Positions 18,875-26,382 of a DNA stretch of 64,000 bases are shown piece after piece. The DNA comes from Flavobacteriales bacterium (GTDB taxonomy: Bacteria; Bacteroidota; Bacteroidia; Flavobacteriales_F; PHOS-HE28), in assembly GCA_013360395.1 (NCBI GenBank), contig JABWBQ010000007.1:1-64000 (forward strand), read 5' to 3'. Positions within the stretch are counted from its first letter, which is position 1; each line of letters starts with the position of its first letter. The translations under genes and the position numbers were made by a program. The notes beneath the pieces were generated by a model. It had not been told where the DNA came from. It worked only from the letters and a program-made list of their open reading frames with translations, and did not search any database.

Positions 18875-20131
18875 ATGAAAACCGCAGCGGTGAAACCGGC
18901 CTTCAACGTGGATGAGCTCCGTGCGCAGTTCCCGATCCTGAAGGAACTGGTGCATGGCAAGCCGCTGGTGTACTTCGACAACGCCGCGACCAGCCAGAAG
19001 CCGCGCCGCGTGATCAAGGCCGAGAGCGCCTACTACGCCACGATCAACGCCAATGTCCATCGCGGTGTGCATACGCTGAGCACGAAGGCGACGGAAGCGC
19101 AGGAAGCCGCGCGGGAGATCGTCCGCAAGCACATCAACGCGAAGCACGCGCACGAGATCATCTTCACCAGTGGCACCACCGCGGGCATCAACCTCGCTGC
19201 GGCAAGCCTTGGCCAATTGCTGCTGAAGAAGGGCGACGAAGTGGTGATCAGTGGCATGGAACACCACAGCAACATCGTTCCCTGGCAACTGGCGTGTGAA
19301 CGGCATGGGGCAACGCTGAAGGTGATCCCGATCACGGACAGTGGAGAATGGGACCTGAAGCAAGTACCGTTCTCCGGCAAGACCCGCATCCTCGCGATCA
19401 GCCATGTCAGCAATACGCTGGGCACGATCAACCCGGTGAAGAAACTGATCGCACAGGCCAAGAAGCAGGGCATCGTCACCGTGGTGGACGGCGCGCAGGC
19501 CATCGCACACCTGAACGTGAATGTGCAGGACCTCGGCTGCGACCTCTACGCATTCAGCGGGCATAAGGCCTACGGGCCCACCGGTATCGGCGTACTCTAC
19601 GGGCGCGACGAATTGCTGGAGCGCATGCCGCCCTGGCAAGGCGGTGGCGAAATGATCGATACGGTGACGCTTATCCAGAGCACTTGGGCGAAGCTGCCGT
19701 TCAAGTTCGAGGCCGGCACGCCGAACATCGCAGGGATCATCGGCCTGGGCAAGGCCATCCGCTGGATGGAGGACTACGACAAGGCGGTCATGGCCAGGCA
19801 CGAACACGCCCTGCTGCAACACGCCACCAAGGAACTGCTCGCCATCGATGGACTCCGGATCATCGGCACAGCGAAAGAGAAGGTCGGTGTGATCAGCTTC
19901 GTCATTGACCCTTCGAGTGCCTCAGGGTCTGGTGTTCACCACTACGACCTCGGCACCCTGCTCGACCAACAGGGCATCGCCGTACGAACGGGGCACCATT
20001 GCACGCAGCCGCTGATGGACCGCTTTGGCGTGAGCGGGACAACGCGTGTGAGCTTCGCATGTTTCAATTCGATGGAGGAAGTGGATACGATGGTGGCGGC
20101 TTTGAAGAAGGCCATCAAGATGTTGCGATGA
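18875..20131 (+). CDS. sufS: Cysteine desulfurase SufS
   Basis: SufS is a 418-residue PLP enzyme of the group II cysteine desulfurases. It removes sulfur from cysteine and passes it to SufE. The PLP lysine is K231 in AFSGHKAYGPTG, and the persulfide-forming cysteine is C376 in RTGHHCTQPLMDRFG. The fold marks YFDNAATSQKP and EHHSNIVPW (in GMEHHSNIVPWQ) are present. I chose ATG 18875 because the 99 codons before it in the same frame run through the inverted repeat and the sufD end. A four-helix-bundle element begins about ten bases after the stop. Confidence 0.95.
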   Translation: MKTAAVKPAFNVDELRAQFPILKELVHGKPLVYFDNAATSQKPRRVIKAESAYYATINANVHRGVHTLSTKATEAQEAAREIVRKHINAKHAHEIIFTSGTTAGINLAAASLGQLLLKKGDEVVISGMEHHSNIVPWQLACERHGATLKVIPITDSGEWDLKQVPFSGKTRILAISHVSNTLGTINPVKKLIAQAKKQGIVTVVDGAQAIAHLNVNVQDLGCDLYAFSGHKAYGPTGIGVLYGRDELLERMPPWQGGGEMIDTVTLIQSTWAKLPFKFEAGTPNIAGIIGLGKAIRWMEDYDKAVMARHEHALLQHATKELLAIDGLRIIGTAKEKVGVISFVIDPSSASGSGVHHYDLGTLLDQQGIAVRTGHHCTQPLMDRFGVSGTTRVSFACFNSMEEVDTMVAALKKAIKMLR

Positions 20132-20141
20132 ATGCGGGTGA

Positions 20142-20698
20142 GAATGGTGAAGGTGGAGATAGTGGAGAAAAAGTGAAATGCACCAAACCCGGGACCATGG
20201 AGAACATGACCAACGACCCTCAGAAACGAGACTGGAACTTGGAGGGGTATTACGAGATCGGTGAGACCATTTCGGTAGTGTCCGAACTCGATGGCCGGAA
20301 GGTGACCAACTTCAAGGACCTCTGGGTGTGGAAGACCGGCATGGAGCTGGTGAAGCCTATCTATACGGTCACGCGAAAGCTGCCCAAAGAAGAACTTTAC
20401 GGGTTAAGCTCGCAACTGCGTCGCGCCGTTGTATCGGTTCCCAGCAACATTGCTGAGGGTTGGGGCCGAAATAAGAAGGGTTACCTGTTGCTCGGCTTAA
20501 GCTACTCAAGAGGCTCTCTTCATGAGATCGAAACGCAACTTCTTGCATGCGTTGAGCTAGAATTCCTGACCCAGGAAGACATCCAGCCGCTGTTGGACAA
20601 GATAGCCGGGATCAGCACCGGGCTTCTCCGGTTCATGAACAACCTCGAAGCGAATCGCTGAAGACACCTTCTTACCACCCTCACCATTTTCACCATTC
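20142..20698. mobile_element. Inverted-repeat element carrying a second four-helix-bundle gene, between sufS and sufE
   Basis: The left arm 20142-20165 starts GAATGGTGAA and the right arm 20675-20698 is its reverse complement, with 19 of 24 positions matching and the outer 10 exact. Units of about nine bases (AATGGTGAA-like) are reiterated in the arms. The arms enclose the gene at 20197-20661 and lie 10 bases after the sufS stop and 5 bases before the sufE start. The design matches the element behind sufB, but the arm sequence is unrelated. Confidence 0.55.
20197..20661 (+). CDS. Four-helix-bundle protein (S23/IVS family), inserted between sufS and sufE
   Basis: This 154-residue protein has the same family marks as the one behind sufB: FKDLWVWKTGMELVKPIYTV, the QLRRAVVSVPSNIAEGWGR core, and SYSRGSLHEIETQL. 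The two proteins are clearly homologous but far from identical. It carries about 40 extra N-terminal residues. The ATG at 20197 is chosen, with 20206 as an alternative; a further ATG at 20128 overlaps the sufS stop and would translate the repeat arm. The function is unknown. Its position in a Fe-S operon is best explained by insertion of the element, not by a role in cluster assembly. Confidence 0.85.
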   Translation: MENMTNDPQKRDWNLEGYYEIGETISVVSELDGRKVTNFKDLWVWKTGMELVKPIYTVTRKLPKEELYGLSSQLRRAVVSVPSNIAEGWGRNKKGYLLLGLSYSRGSLHEIETQLLACVELEFLTQEDIQPLLDKIAGISTGLLRFMNNLEANR

Positions 20699-20703
20699 GT
20701 ACC

Positions 20704-21123
20704 GTGTCACTCGTTCAAACCCAGCAGGAACTCATCGACGAGTTCGCCATGTTCACGGACTGGCAGGACCGCTACGAGCACCTCATCGAACTGGGCAAGG
20801 ACCTGCCGTTGATCGCGCCGGAGCACAAGACCGACGACAACCTGGTGCGTGGCTGCCAGAGCCGCGTGTGGTTGCATCCCGAGCCGCAGAACGGCCTGAT
20901 CCACTTCACCGCCGACAGCGATGCCATGATCACCAAGGGCATCGTGGCCCTGCTGGTACGCGTGTACAACAACCGCACACCGCAGGAGATCCTGGGCGCC
21001 TCCACCGAGTTCATCGATAAGATCGGCCTTCGCGAGCACCTGAGCCCCAACCGCGCCAACGGACTGAGCGCGATGATCGATCAGATGAAGCGTTACGCCC
21101 TCGCAGATTCCGCAAAGCCATGA
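20704..21123 (+). CDS. sufE: Sulfur acceptor protein SufE
   Basis: SufE is 139 residues. It takes the persulfide sulfur from SufS and delivers it to SufB. The acceptor cysteine is C51 in LVRGCQSRVWL, the same position as in other SufE proteins, and FTDWQDRYEHLIELGKDLP is the typical N-terminal segment. The start codon is GTG at 20704, just outside the right arm of the preceding inverted repeat; no in-frame ATG precedes the conserved part. It belongs to the second half of the SUF cluster. Confidence 0.93.
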   Translation: MSLVQTQQELIDEFAMFTDWQDRYEHLIELGKDLPLIAPEHKTDDNLVRGCQSRVWLHPEPQNGLIHFTADSDAMITKGIVALLVRVYNNRTPQEILGASTEFIDKIGLREHLSPNRANGLSAMIDQMKRYALADSAKP

Positions 21124-21229
21124 GTGGAATGCTATTAACCGTAACGGCGCTACGCACGCTACGACTACGCGGTGCTTGCACGCGGATCGCGCTCATTGCG
21201 TCGTTGCGATCCAATTCCCGACGAGAGCC
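21124..21229. repeat. Possible single repeat arm between sufE and sufT
   Basis: This 106-base gap contains a reiterated stretch at about 21147-21171 (GCTACGC, ACGCTACG, ACTACGC units) of the same build as the other repeat arms in the SUF cluster. No reverse-complement partner was found, so the element is incomplete or the likeness is chance. Confidence 0.3.
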
Positions 21230-21550
21230 ATGACCCCCGACGAGAAACACGCCCTCGAGGAGAGCATCATCAACTCGCTCAAGACCGTGTACGACCCGGA
21301 GATCCCCGTGGACGTGTACGAACTGGGGCTCATCTACGATGTGGTGATCCACGACGATGCCAGCGTGTACATCAAGATGACGTTGACCAGTCCGGCCTGC
21401 CCGGTGGCGGGGACCCTGCCCGGCGAGGTGGAACAGAAGGCGGCCGGTGTGCAGGGCGTGAAGAGCGCCAAGGTGGAGCTCACCTTCGAACCGCCGTGGG
21501 ACCGCACGATGATGAGCGAGGCTGCACAACTTGAGCTCGGGTTCATGTAA
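21230..21550 (+). CDS. sufT: SUF-associated DUF59/MIP18-family protein SufT
   Basis: This is a 106-residue DUF59 protein of the kind that accompanies SUF systems in Bacteroidota and Gram-positive bacteria and supports maturation of Fe-S enzymes. The sequence shows the family signature VYDPEIPVDVYELGLIYDV and the TLTSPACPVAGTLP segment with its conserved cysteine. ATG 21230 is the first start that gives the usual N-terminus (MTPDEKHALEESI). Its stop is followed three bases later by a CACAGAGG repeat arm. Confidence 0.9.
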   Translation: MTPDEKHALEESIINSLKTVYDPEIPVDVYELGLIYDVVIHDDASVYIKMTLTSPACPVAGTLPGEVEQKAAGVQGVKSAKVELTFEPPWDRTMMSEAAQLELGFM

Positions 21551-21553
21551 GTT

Positions 21554-21580
21554 CACCACAGAGGCACAGAGGACACAGAG
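21554..21580. repeat. CACAGAGG-type repeat arm after sufT
   Basis: This single 27-base arm is the exact reverse complement of the right arm at 4217-4243. It starts 3 bases after the sufT stop. No matching right arm is found in the 51 bases before the DUF2480 gene, where a different Arg/CGACG-rich stretch (about 21600-21620) is present instead. Confidence 0.75.
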
Positions 21581-21631
21581 AAGGGTCAAGAGCCACGGCG
21601 CGACGACGCAACGAACACGCAACTGGGCTCC

Positions 21632-22147
21632 ATGAGCGAGAACCCCATCATCAACAAAGTCGCGGCTTCGGGCATCATCACCCTCGACCTGGAGGAGCTG
21701 TACCCGGCCGCTGAGCGTGCGGTCTTCGACCTGGAGCCGCTGCTGTGGCAGGGGATCGCGCTCAAGGAGGATGACCTGCGCGCCTTCTGCAAGTCACACG
21801 ACTGGTCGCAGTACAAGGACCGGTTCGTGGGCGTGCATTGCAGCACCGATGCCATCATCCCCTCCTGGGCCTACATGCTGGTGGCCACCCACCTGCAGCC
21901 GCACGCCGCATTCGTTACCCAGGGCGATGCGGAGCAGCTTGAGCGCGCGGTGGCCACCCGCTTCGTGCAACAACTGGATCTGGAGCCCTACCGCAGCGCC
22001 CGGGTGGTGGTGAAGGGCTGCAGCAAGGTCCCGGTGCCGCTGAACGCCTATGTGGAACTGGCGGCGCGACTGCAGCCGGTGGTACGGTCGTTGATGTACG
22101 GGGAGCCGTGCAGCACCGTGCCGCTCTACAAGGCCCCCAAAGGATAG
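21632..22147 (+). CDS. DUF2480 family protein
   Basis: This 171-residue cytoplasmic protein belongs to the Bacteroidota-specific DUF2480 family, recognised from its N-terminal NKVAASGIITLDLEELYP and the WSQYKDRFVGVHCSTDAIIP and LVATHLQPHA segments. Members are regularly encoded at the 3' end of SUF clusters in this phylum, as here. No enzymatic role is known; a link to Fe-S assembly is inferred from context only. Two cysteines are present (VHCSTD and KGCSKV). Confidence 0.85.
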   Translation: MSENPIINKVAASGIITLDLEELYPAAERAVFDLEPLLWQGIALKEDDLRAFCKSHDWSQYKDRFVGVHCSTDAIIPSWAYMLVATHLQPHAAFVTQGDAEQLERAVATRFVQQLDLEPYRSARVVVKGCSKVPVPLNAYVELAARLQPVVRSLMYGEPCSTVPLYKAPKG

Positions 22148-22164
22148 GCCCTACCTTCACGGTC

Positions 22165-24336
22165 GTGCGCACCGTCATCACCATCCTGTTCGCCCTGCTG
22201 GTCGTTGGGACCCGGGCCCAGGGCGTACCGCGCGACCGGCAGGGCACCCCGATCGCGACCGGCGCCGCGCCCCCGGCCGTCCCCGCAGACACGAGCGGGA
22301 TCCGCAGCGAGCACGGTTGGTTCCTGAGCCCGCACGGCACGCTGCGCGTCCTGGTCCTTTTCGCCGAAGTGGTGTACGACAAGGAACCGGAACGGGACCC
22401 GCAGCCGGAAGGTGCCGACCATTGGCCCAAGGGGCATCTGCCCGTGTGGAAGGACGAGGTGTTCGACCCGCAGCCGCTGGCCGTGCCCCGGGCGATGGTG
22501 ACGCGGTACTACCACGACATCAGTCTCGGGCGCTTCACCGTGCTGGGCGACCATGTGGACCGGCTGCTCCGCCTGCGGCAGAGCGAGTATGGGAGCCTGC
22601 GCGGCGCCAACGACCTCAGCCGTGCGGCCGTGGCCGAAGCCAACAAGCTGGGCGCTCTGCGCACCGCGCACCGCCTCTCGGTGGCCGACTTCGACCTGTG
22701 GAAGGATGCCCGCACCGCCGGTGCCGCCAAGGAGGCCGGTCCCGACAGCCCGCACAGCTACGACCACGTGATGCTGATCGTGCGCAACAGCGGCCTCACC
22801 CATGGCCAGGGCAGCACCGACCCCGGCAGCAGCGGGCCGCTCTTCGGCTACGAGAGCGACACGCAGAGCCGCTTCGGAGGCATGAACGCCCTGCCGTTCG
22901 AGATCCTCAAGCACGAGTTCAACCACCTGCTGCTGGGCGGCAACAACTTCCACAGCGGCGGGGGCAACGCCTCGCAGTTCCAGAGCCACTTCATCCCCCT
23001 GCAGGGCGGCCACAGCATGATGGGCGGCGCCAGCTGTGCACTGCTCACGTGCTGCGGCTGGGACCGCGACCGGCTGGGCTGGCGTGCCGACGGAGCGCCC
23101 TACCGCATCAATGCCCGCACCGTGGACGGCCGCTGGGCCGATGGCGACCTGGACCCCGCCGCAGGCGACACGGGCGTGTTCGTGCTGCGCGACTTCGTCA
23201 CCACCGGCGATGCCCTCCGCCTCCATCTGCCAGGCCTGCCCGACAGCATCGACCAGCAGTGGCTGTGGCTGGAGAACCACTTGGGCACGGCCCGCAACGG
23301 CAGCCCCACCGACCGCTTCCATTGGGAGGCCGACAGCCGGTGCATCACACCGATGGAGCCCGGGCTCTTCGCCCTGGTGCAGGTGGCCCACGAACAGCGC
23401 AGCGGACCGGACACGTACAAGGGCCACGCGGACTACCTGCGCCCATTGCCCGCCACCGGCCTGTTCGACCTGCGGCTCCGCGGCGACACCCTGCCGTCCG
23501 ACTGCCCGTTCCCCGGAGGCCGCAGCATGCCCTTCTTCGCCGACGCGCCCGAAGCGAACCCCCTGAGCGGCAGCCACGAACTGGAGCTGCCGGTGTACGA
23601 CCGCGACGGCGACGGGCGGATCGACCGGCGCGAGCATTACATCCCCGGCACGCGCATCGCCGACGGGCGCACCCAGGCCCAGGCCGTGTTCTTCGGCCGC
23701 CCCGAGCACGCCTTCCGCATGTGCGGCGACCGTGTGATCGGCCTGGCCACCAACCCGGGCAGCGCCAACCAGATGACCCTGGTGAGCGCCGGCGGACGCT
23801 CGGTGTACAAGGGCCGGGCGCCCGATGCACGGATGGTGGTGCTCAACGGCCTGCGCGTGGAACTGCTGGCCCAGGCGGCCGACGGTGCGGCCACCGTGCG
23901 TGTGAGCAACGACGACAACGTGGTGGACCGCGATGTGCGTTGGTGCGCGGACAGCATCGTGCTGCCGCCGCTGCACGGCCGGGGCGGCACGGGGCTCACC
24001 GTGGAGCGTGGCGCACGCCTGCTGCTGGACCGGTCGGGCACGCCCACCCGGGTGGACCGGCCCGAGGAGGCCTTCGGCCGCACGTGGTACAGCGGTCCCA
24101 CCCGCTTCACCGTCATGCCCGGGGCCGCCCTGCTCGTACGGTCCGGCGCAGCCCTGGAACTGGTGCACGGCACCGAACTGCACGTGCTCCCCGGGGCCAC
24201 CCTGCGGATGGAGGACGGCAGCAGCATGCGCACGGACCGCTCCTCGCGGATCGTGCTCCACGCGAACGCGGTGCTCGACCTGCCCGCGGAGATGCTCCGC
24301 CGCCTGGAGGAGCGAAAGGCGCTGGAACGGCGCTGA
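22165..24336 (+). CDS. Secreted M6-like zinc metalloprotease
   Basis: This is a 723-residue exported protein. It starts with GTG at 22165, followed by a hydrophobic signal peptide ending near GTRAQ; no ATG lies nearby in frame outside the DUF2480 gene. The zinc-binding motif HEFNHLLLGGNNFH begins at residue 250. The context SYDHVMLIVRNSG and the following GGHSMMGGASC suggest an M6 (immune inhibitor A-like) catalytic domain. An EF-hand-like loop, DRDGDGRIDRRE, lies near residue 478 and probably binds calcium. No T9SS sorting domain is evident at the C-terminus, which instead holds repetitive beta-rich segments (RLLLDRSG, GATLRMEDGSS). It is convergent with purF with three bases between the stops. 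Confidence 0.7.
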   Translation: MRTVITILFALLVVGTRAQGVPRDRQGTPIATGAAPPAVPADTSGIRSEHGWFLSPHGTLRVLVLFAEVVYDKEPERDPQPEGADHWPKGHLPVWKDEVFDPQPLAVPRAMVTRYYHDISLGRFTVLGDHVDRLLRLRQSEYGSLRGANDLSRAAVAEANKLGALRTAHRLSVADFDLWKDARTAGAAKEAGPDSPHSYDHVMLIVRNSGLTHGQGSTDPGSSGPLFGYESDTQSRFGGMNALPFEILKHEFNHLLLGGNNFHSGGGNASQFQSHFIPLQGGHSMMGGASCALLTCCGWDRDRLGWRADGAPYRINARTVDGRWADGDLDPAAGDTGVFVLRDFVTTGDALRLHLPGLPDSIDQQWLWLENHLGTARNGSPTDRFHWEADSRCITPMEPGLFALVQVAHEQRSGPDTYKGHADYLRPLPATGLFDLRLRGDTLPSDCPFPGGRSMPFFADAPEANPLSGSHELELPVYDRDGDGRIDRREHYIPGTRIADGRTQAQAVFFGRPEHAFRMCGDRVIGLATNPGSANQMTLVSAGGRSVYKGRAPDARMVVLNGLRVELLAQAADGAATVRVSNDDNVVDRDVRWCADSIVLPPLHGRGGTGLTVERGARLLLDRSGTPTRVDRPEEAFGRTWYSGPTRFTVMPGAALLVRSGAALELVHGTELHVLPGATLRMEDGSSMRTDRSSRIVLHANAVLDLPAEMLRRLEERKALERR

Positions 24337-24339
24337 GCC

Positions 24340-26241
24340 TCAGTAGGCCCGGACGTTCTTGCCCTCGCGCCAGTTGATGAAGGCGCGCAGCGCCACACGG
24401 TCGCCGCCCGGCGTGGGATAATCCCCGGTGAAGTACCAGTCGCCCCGATGCCCCGGGCAGGCCGCGTGCAGGCCCTCGATGGTCTGGAAGAGGATGCGCA
24501 CCTCGGCGTTGATGCCCGGCGGCGTCAGCAGCTCGGTGATCTTGGCGCTGAGCCGGTCGGCCGTGAAGGGGCGGTAGATGTCCTTGACGTGGTTCACCTG
24601 GGCCCCGAGGGGCTTGTCCACATCGGCCATGCAGCGATCGTACACATCGTCGATGATGTTCTCCTGCTTGGTCTCCTTCAGCAGGGCGATGGCCGCTTGG
24701 AAGGCCACCAGGTCGCCGAGCTTGGCCATGTCGATGCCGTAGCAATCGGGGTAGCGGATCTGCGGGGCGCTGCTGGCCACCACGATACGTTTGGGCCCCA
24801 GCCGGTCCAGCATGCGCAGGATGCTCTGCCGCAGGGTGGTGCCGCGCACGATGCTGTCGTCGATCACCACCAGGTTGTCCGTCCCGGCCCGCACGCTGCC
24901 GTAGGTGATGTCGTACACGTGGGCCACCAGGTCGTCGCGGGCGTCATCGCCGGTGATGAAGGTGCGCAGCTTGGCATCCTTGATGGCCACCTTCTCCATG
25001 CGGGGCCGCAGGGCCAGGATGCGGGCCAGCGCCTCCGGATCGGGGGCCGGGCCGAGCTCGGTGATGCGTCGGGCCTTGATGCGGTCCAGGGCCTCCCCCA
25101 TGCCGCGCACCATGCCCAGGCAGGCCACCTCGGCGGTGTTGGGGATGAAGGAGAGCACGGTGTTCTCCAGGTCGTGGTCCACGGCCTCCAGGATGGCCGG
25201 GCAGAGCGAGCGGCCCAGGGCGATGCGCTCCTGGTACACGTCGCTGTCGCTGCCCCGGCTGAAGTAGATGCGCTCGAAGGAGCACGAGCGTTTCTCGCCC
25301 GGCTCGCGCACCAGGTGCTCCCCGTAGCTGCCGTCCTTGCGGATGATGAGGGCATGGCCCGGGGTGAGCTCGCGCACGGCCTCGGTGGGCACGTGGAAGG
25401 CCGTCTGGATGGCGGGTCGTTCGCTGGCCACCACCACCACATCGTCGTCGGCGTACCAGAAGGCGGGCCGGATGCCGTTGGGGTCGCGCAACACGAAGGC
25501 GTCACCATGGCCGATCATGCCCGCCAGCGCATAGCCCCCGTCGAAGTCCAGCGCGCTGTTCACCAGGATCCCCCTTACATCGAGCTTCTCGGCGATCACC
25601 TGGGTGATCTGCCGGTCGTTATACCCCAGCTGGCGGTGGATCTGGGCGATGCGGTCGTTCTCCACGTCCAGGAAGTGGCCGATCTTCTCCAGCACCGTCA
25701 TGGTGTCGCTGCGCTCCTTGGGGTGCTGGCCGATGCTCACGAGCAGGTTGAACAGCTCGTCCACATTGGTCATGTTGAAGTTGCCGGCCACCACCAGGTT
25801 GCGCGTGATCCAGTTGTTGAGGCGGCGGCGTGGGTGGCAGTTCTCCAGGCTGTCGCGGCCGAAGGTGGCGTAACGCAGGTGGCCCAGGAGCACCTCGCCC
25901 AGGAAGGGCACGTGGGCCTTCAGCCATTCGGGGTCGTCCGGCCGGGCACCGGGCAGGCCAAGGGCATCCTCGTGGCTCTTGCGGATGCGGCCGAAGATCT
26001 TCTGGATGGCCTGCTTGTCGGTGCTACGCTCACGGTCGATGTACGGGGTGCCCGGCCGGGGATCCAGCTTGATGGAGGCCACCCCGGCGCCGTCCTGGCC
26101 GCGGTTGTGCTGCTTCTCCATCAGCAGGAACATGCGTTGCAGGCCGTGAAAGGCCGTGCCATGGTGCTCGGCGTAATGGGCCAGCGGCTTGCGGAGCCGG
26201 ATGAGCGCGATGCCGCACTCGTGCTGGAGGACGTCGCTCAT
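24340..26241 (-). CDS. purF: Amidophosphoribosyltransferase PurF
   Basis: This 633-residue enzyme makes 5-phosphoribosylamine from PRPP and glutamine, the first committed step of purine synthesis. The glutaminase nucleophile is Cys9 in QHECGIALI after a short propeptide, LLGHLRYATFG is the glutamine-binding region, and the PRPP loop reads VVIDDSIVRGTTLR. The length of ~630 matches the longer Bacteroidota form, not the ~500 of proteobacteria. The start at 26241 lies 33 bases after a good -7 box. The frame stays open far upstream (to 29712) only because it is antisense to a GC-rich gene. Confidence 0.93.
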   Translation of the reverse strand: MSDVLQHECGIALIRLRKPLAHYAEHHGTAFHGLQRMFLLMEKQHNRGQDGAGVASIKLDPRPGTPYIDRERSTDKQAIQKIFGRIRKSHEDALGLPGARPDDPEWLKAHVPFLGEVLLGHLRYATFGRDSLENCHPRRRLNNWITRNLVVAGNFNMTNVDELFNLLVSIGQHPKERSDTMTVLEKIGHFLDVENDRIAQIHRQLGYNDRQITQVIAEKLDVRGILVNSALDFDGGYALAGMIGHGDAFVLRDPNGIRPAFWYADDDVVVVASERPAIQTAFHVPTEAVRELTPGHALIIRKDGSYGEHLVREPGEKRSCSFERIYFSRGSDSDVYQERIALGRSLCPAILEAVDHDLENTVLSFIPNTAEVACLGMVRGMGEALDRIKARRITELGPAPDPEALARILALRPRMEKVAIKDAKLRTFITGDDARDDLVAHVYDITYGSVRAGTDNLVVIDDSIVRGTTLRQSILRMLDRLGPKRIVVASSAPQIRYPDCYGIDMAKLGDLVAFQAAIALLKETKQENIIDDVYDRCMADVDKPLGAQVNHVKDIYRPFTADRLSAKITELLTPPGINAEVRILFQTIEGLHAACPGHRGDWYFTGDYPTPGGDRVALRAFINWREGKNVRAY

Positions 26242-26274
26242 CGGCGGCGGGCCGGCCGGAAGGCGACCGGTGCG

Positions 26275-26282
26275 CAAAGGTA
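26275..26282 (-). promoter_or_regulatory. -7 promoter element for purF
   Basis: On the minus strand this reads TACCTTTG, an exact TAnnTTTG match 33 bases before the purF ATG. No TTG was seen at the expected -33 position. Confidence 0.55.
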
Positions 26283-26382
26283 CGCCGCCCTTCCCGGCCG
26301 CTTCCCGGTCCATCCGCGCCCCTGCCCGGCCCAAGCAACCTCTGCGGGCCCCGGCCTGTCTCTCCGGTGTAATTTCGATCGC

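Noticed and set aside
20128-20196. ATG at 20128 overlapping the sufS stop as the start of the second four-helix protein
   Set aside because: It would translate the left repeat arm; the family match starts well after ATG 20197.
22126-24261. 711-codon minus-strand open frame opposite the M6-like protease
   Set aside because: It is a shadow of the GC-rich plus-strand gene, whose signal peptide, zinc motif and EF-hand loop are clear.
24448-26382. 645 codons open upstream of GTG 26383 in the adhesin frame
   Set aside because: They are antisense to purF, and the signal peptide begins at 26383.
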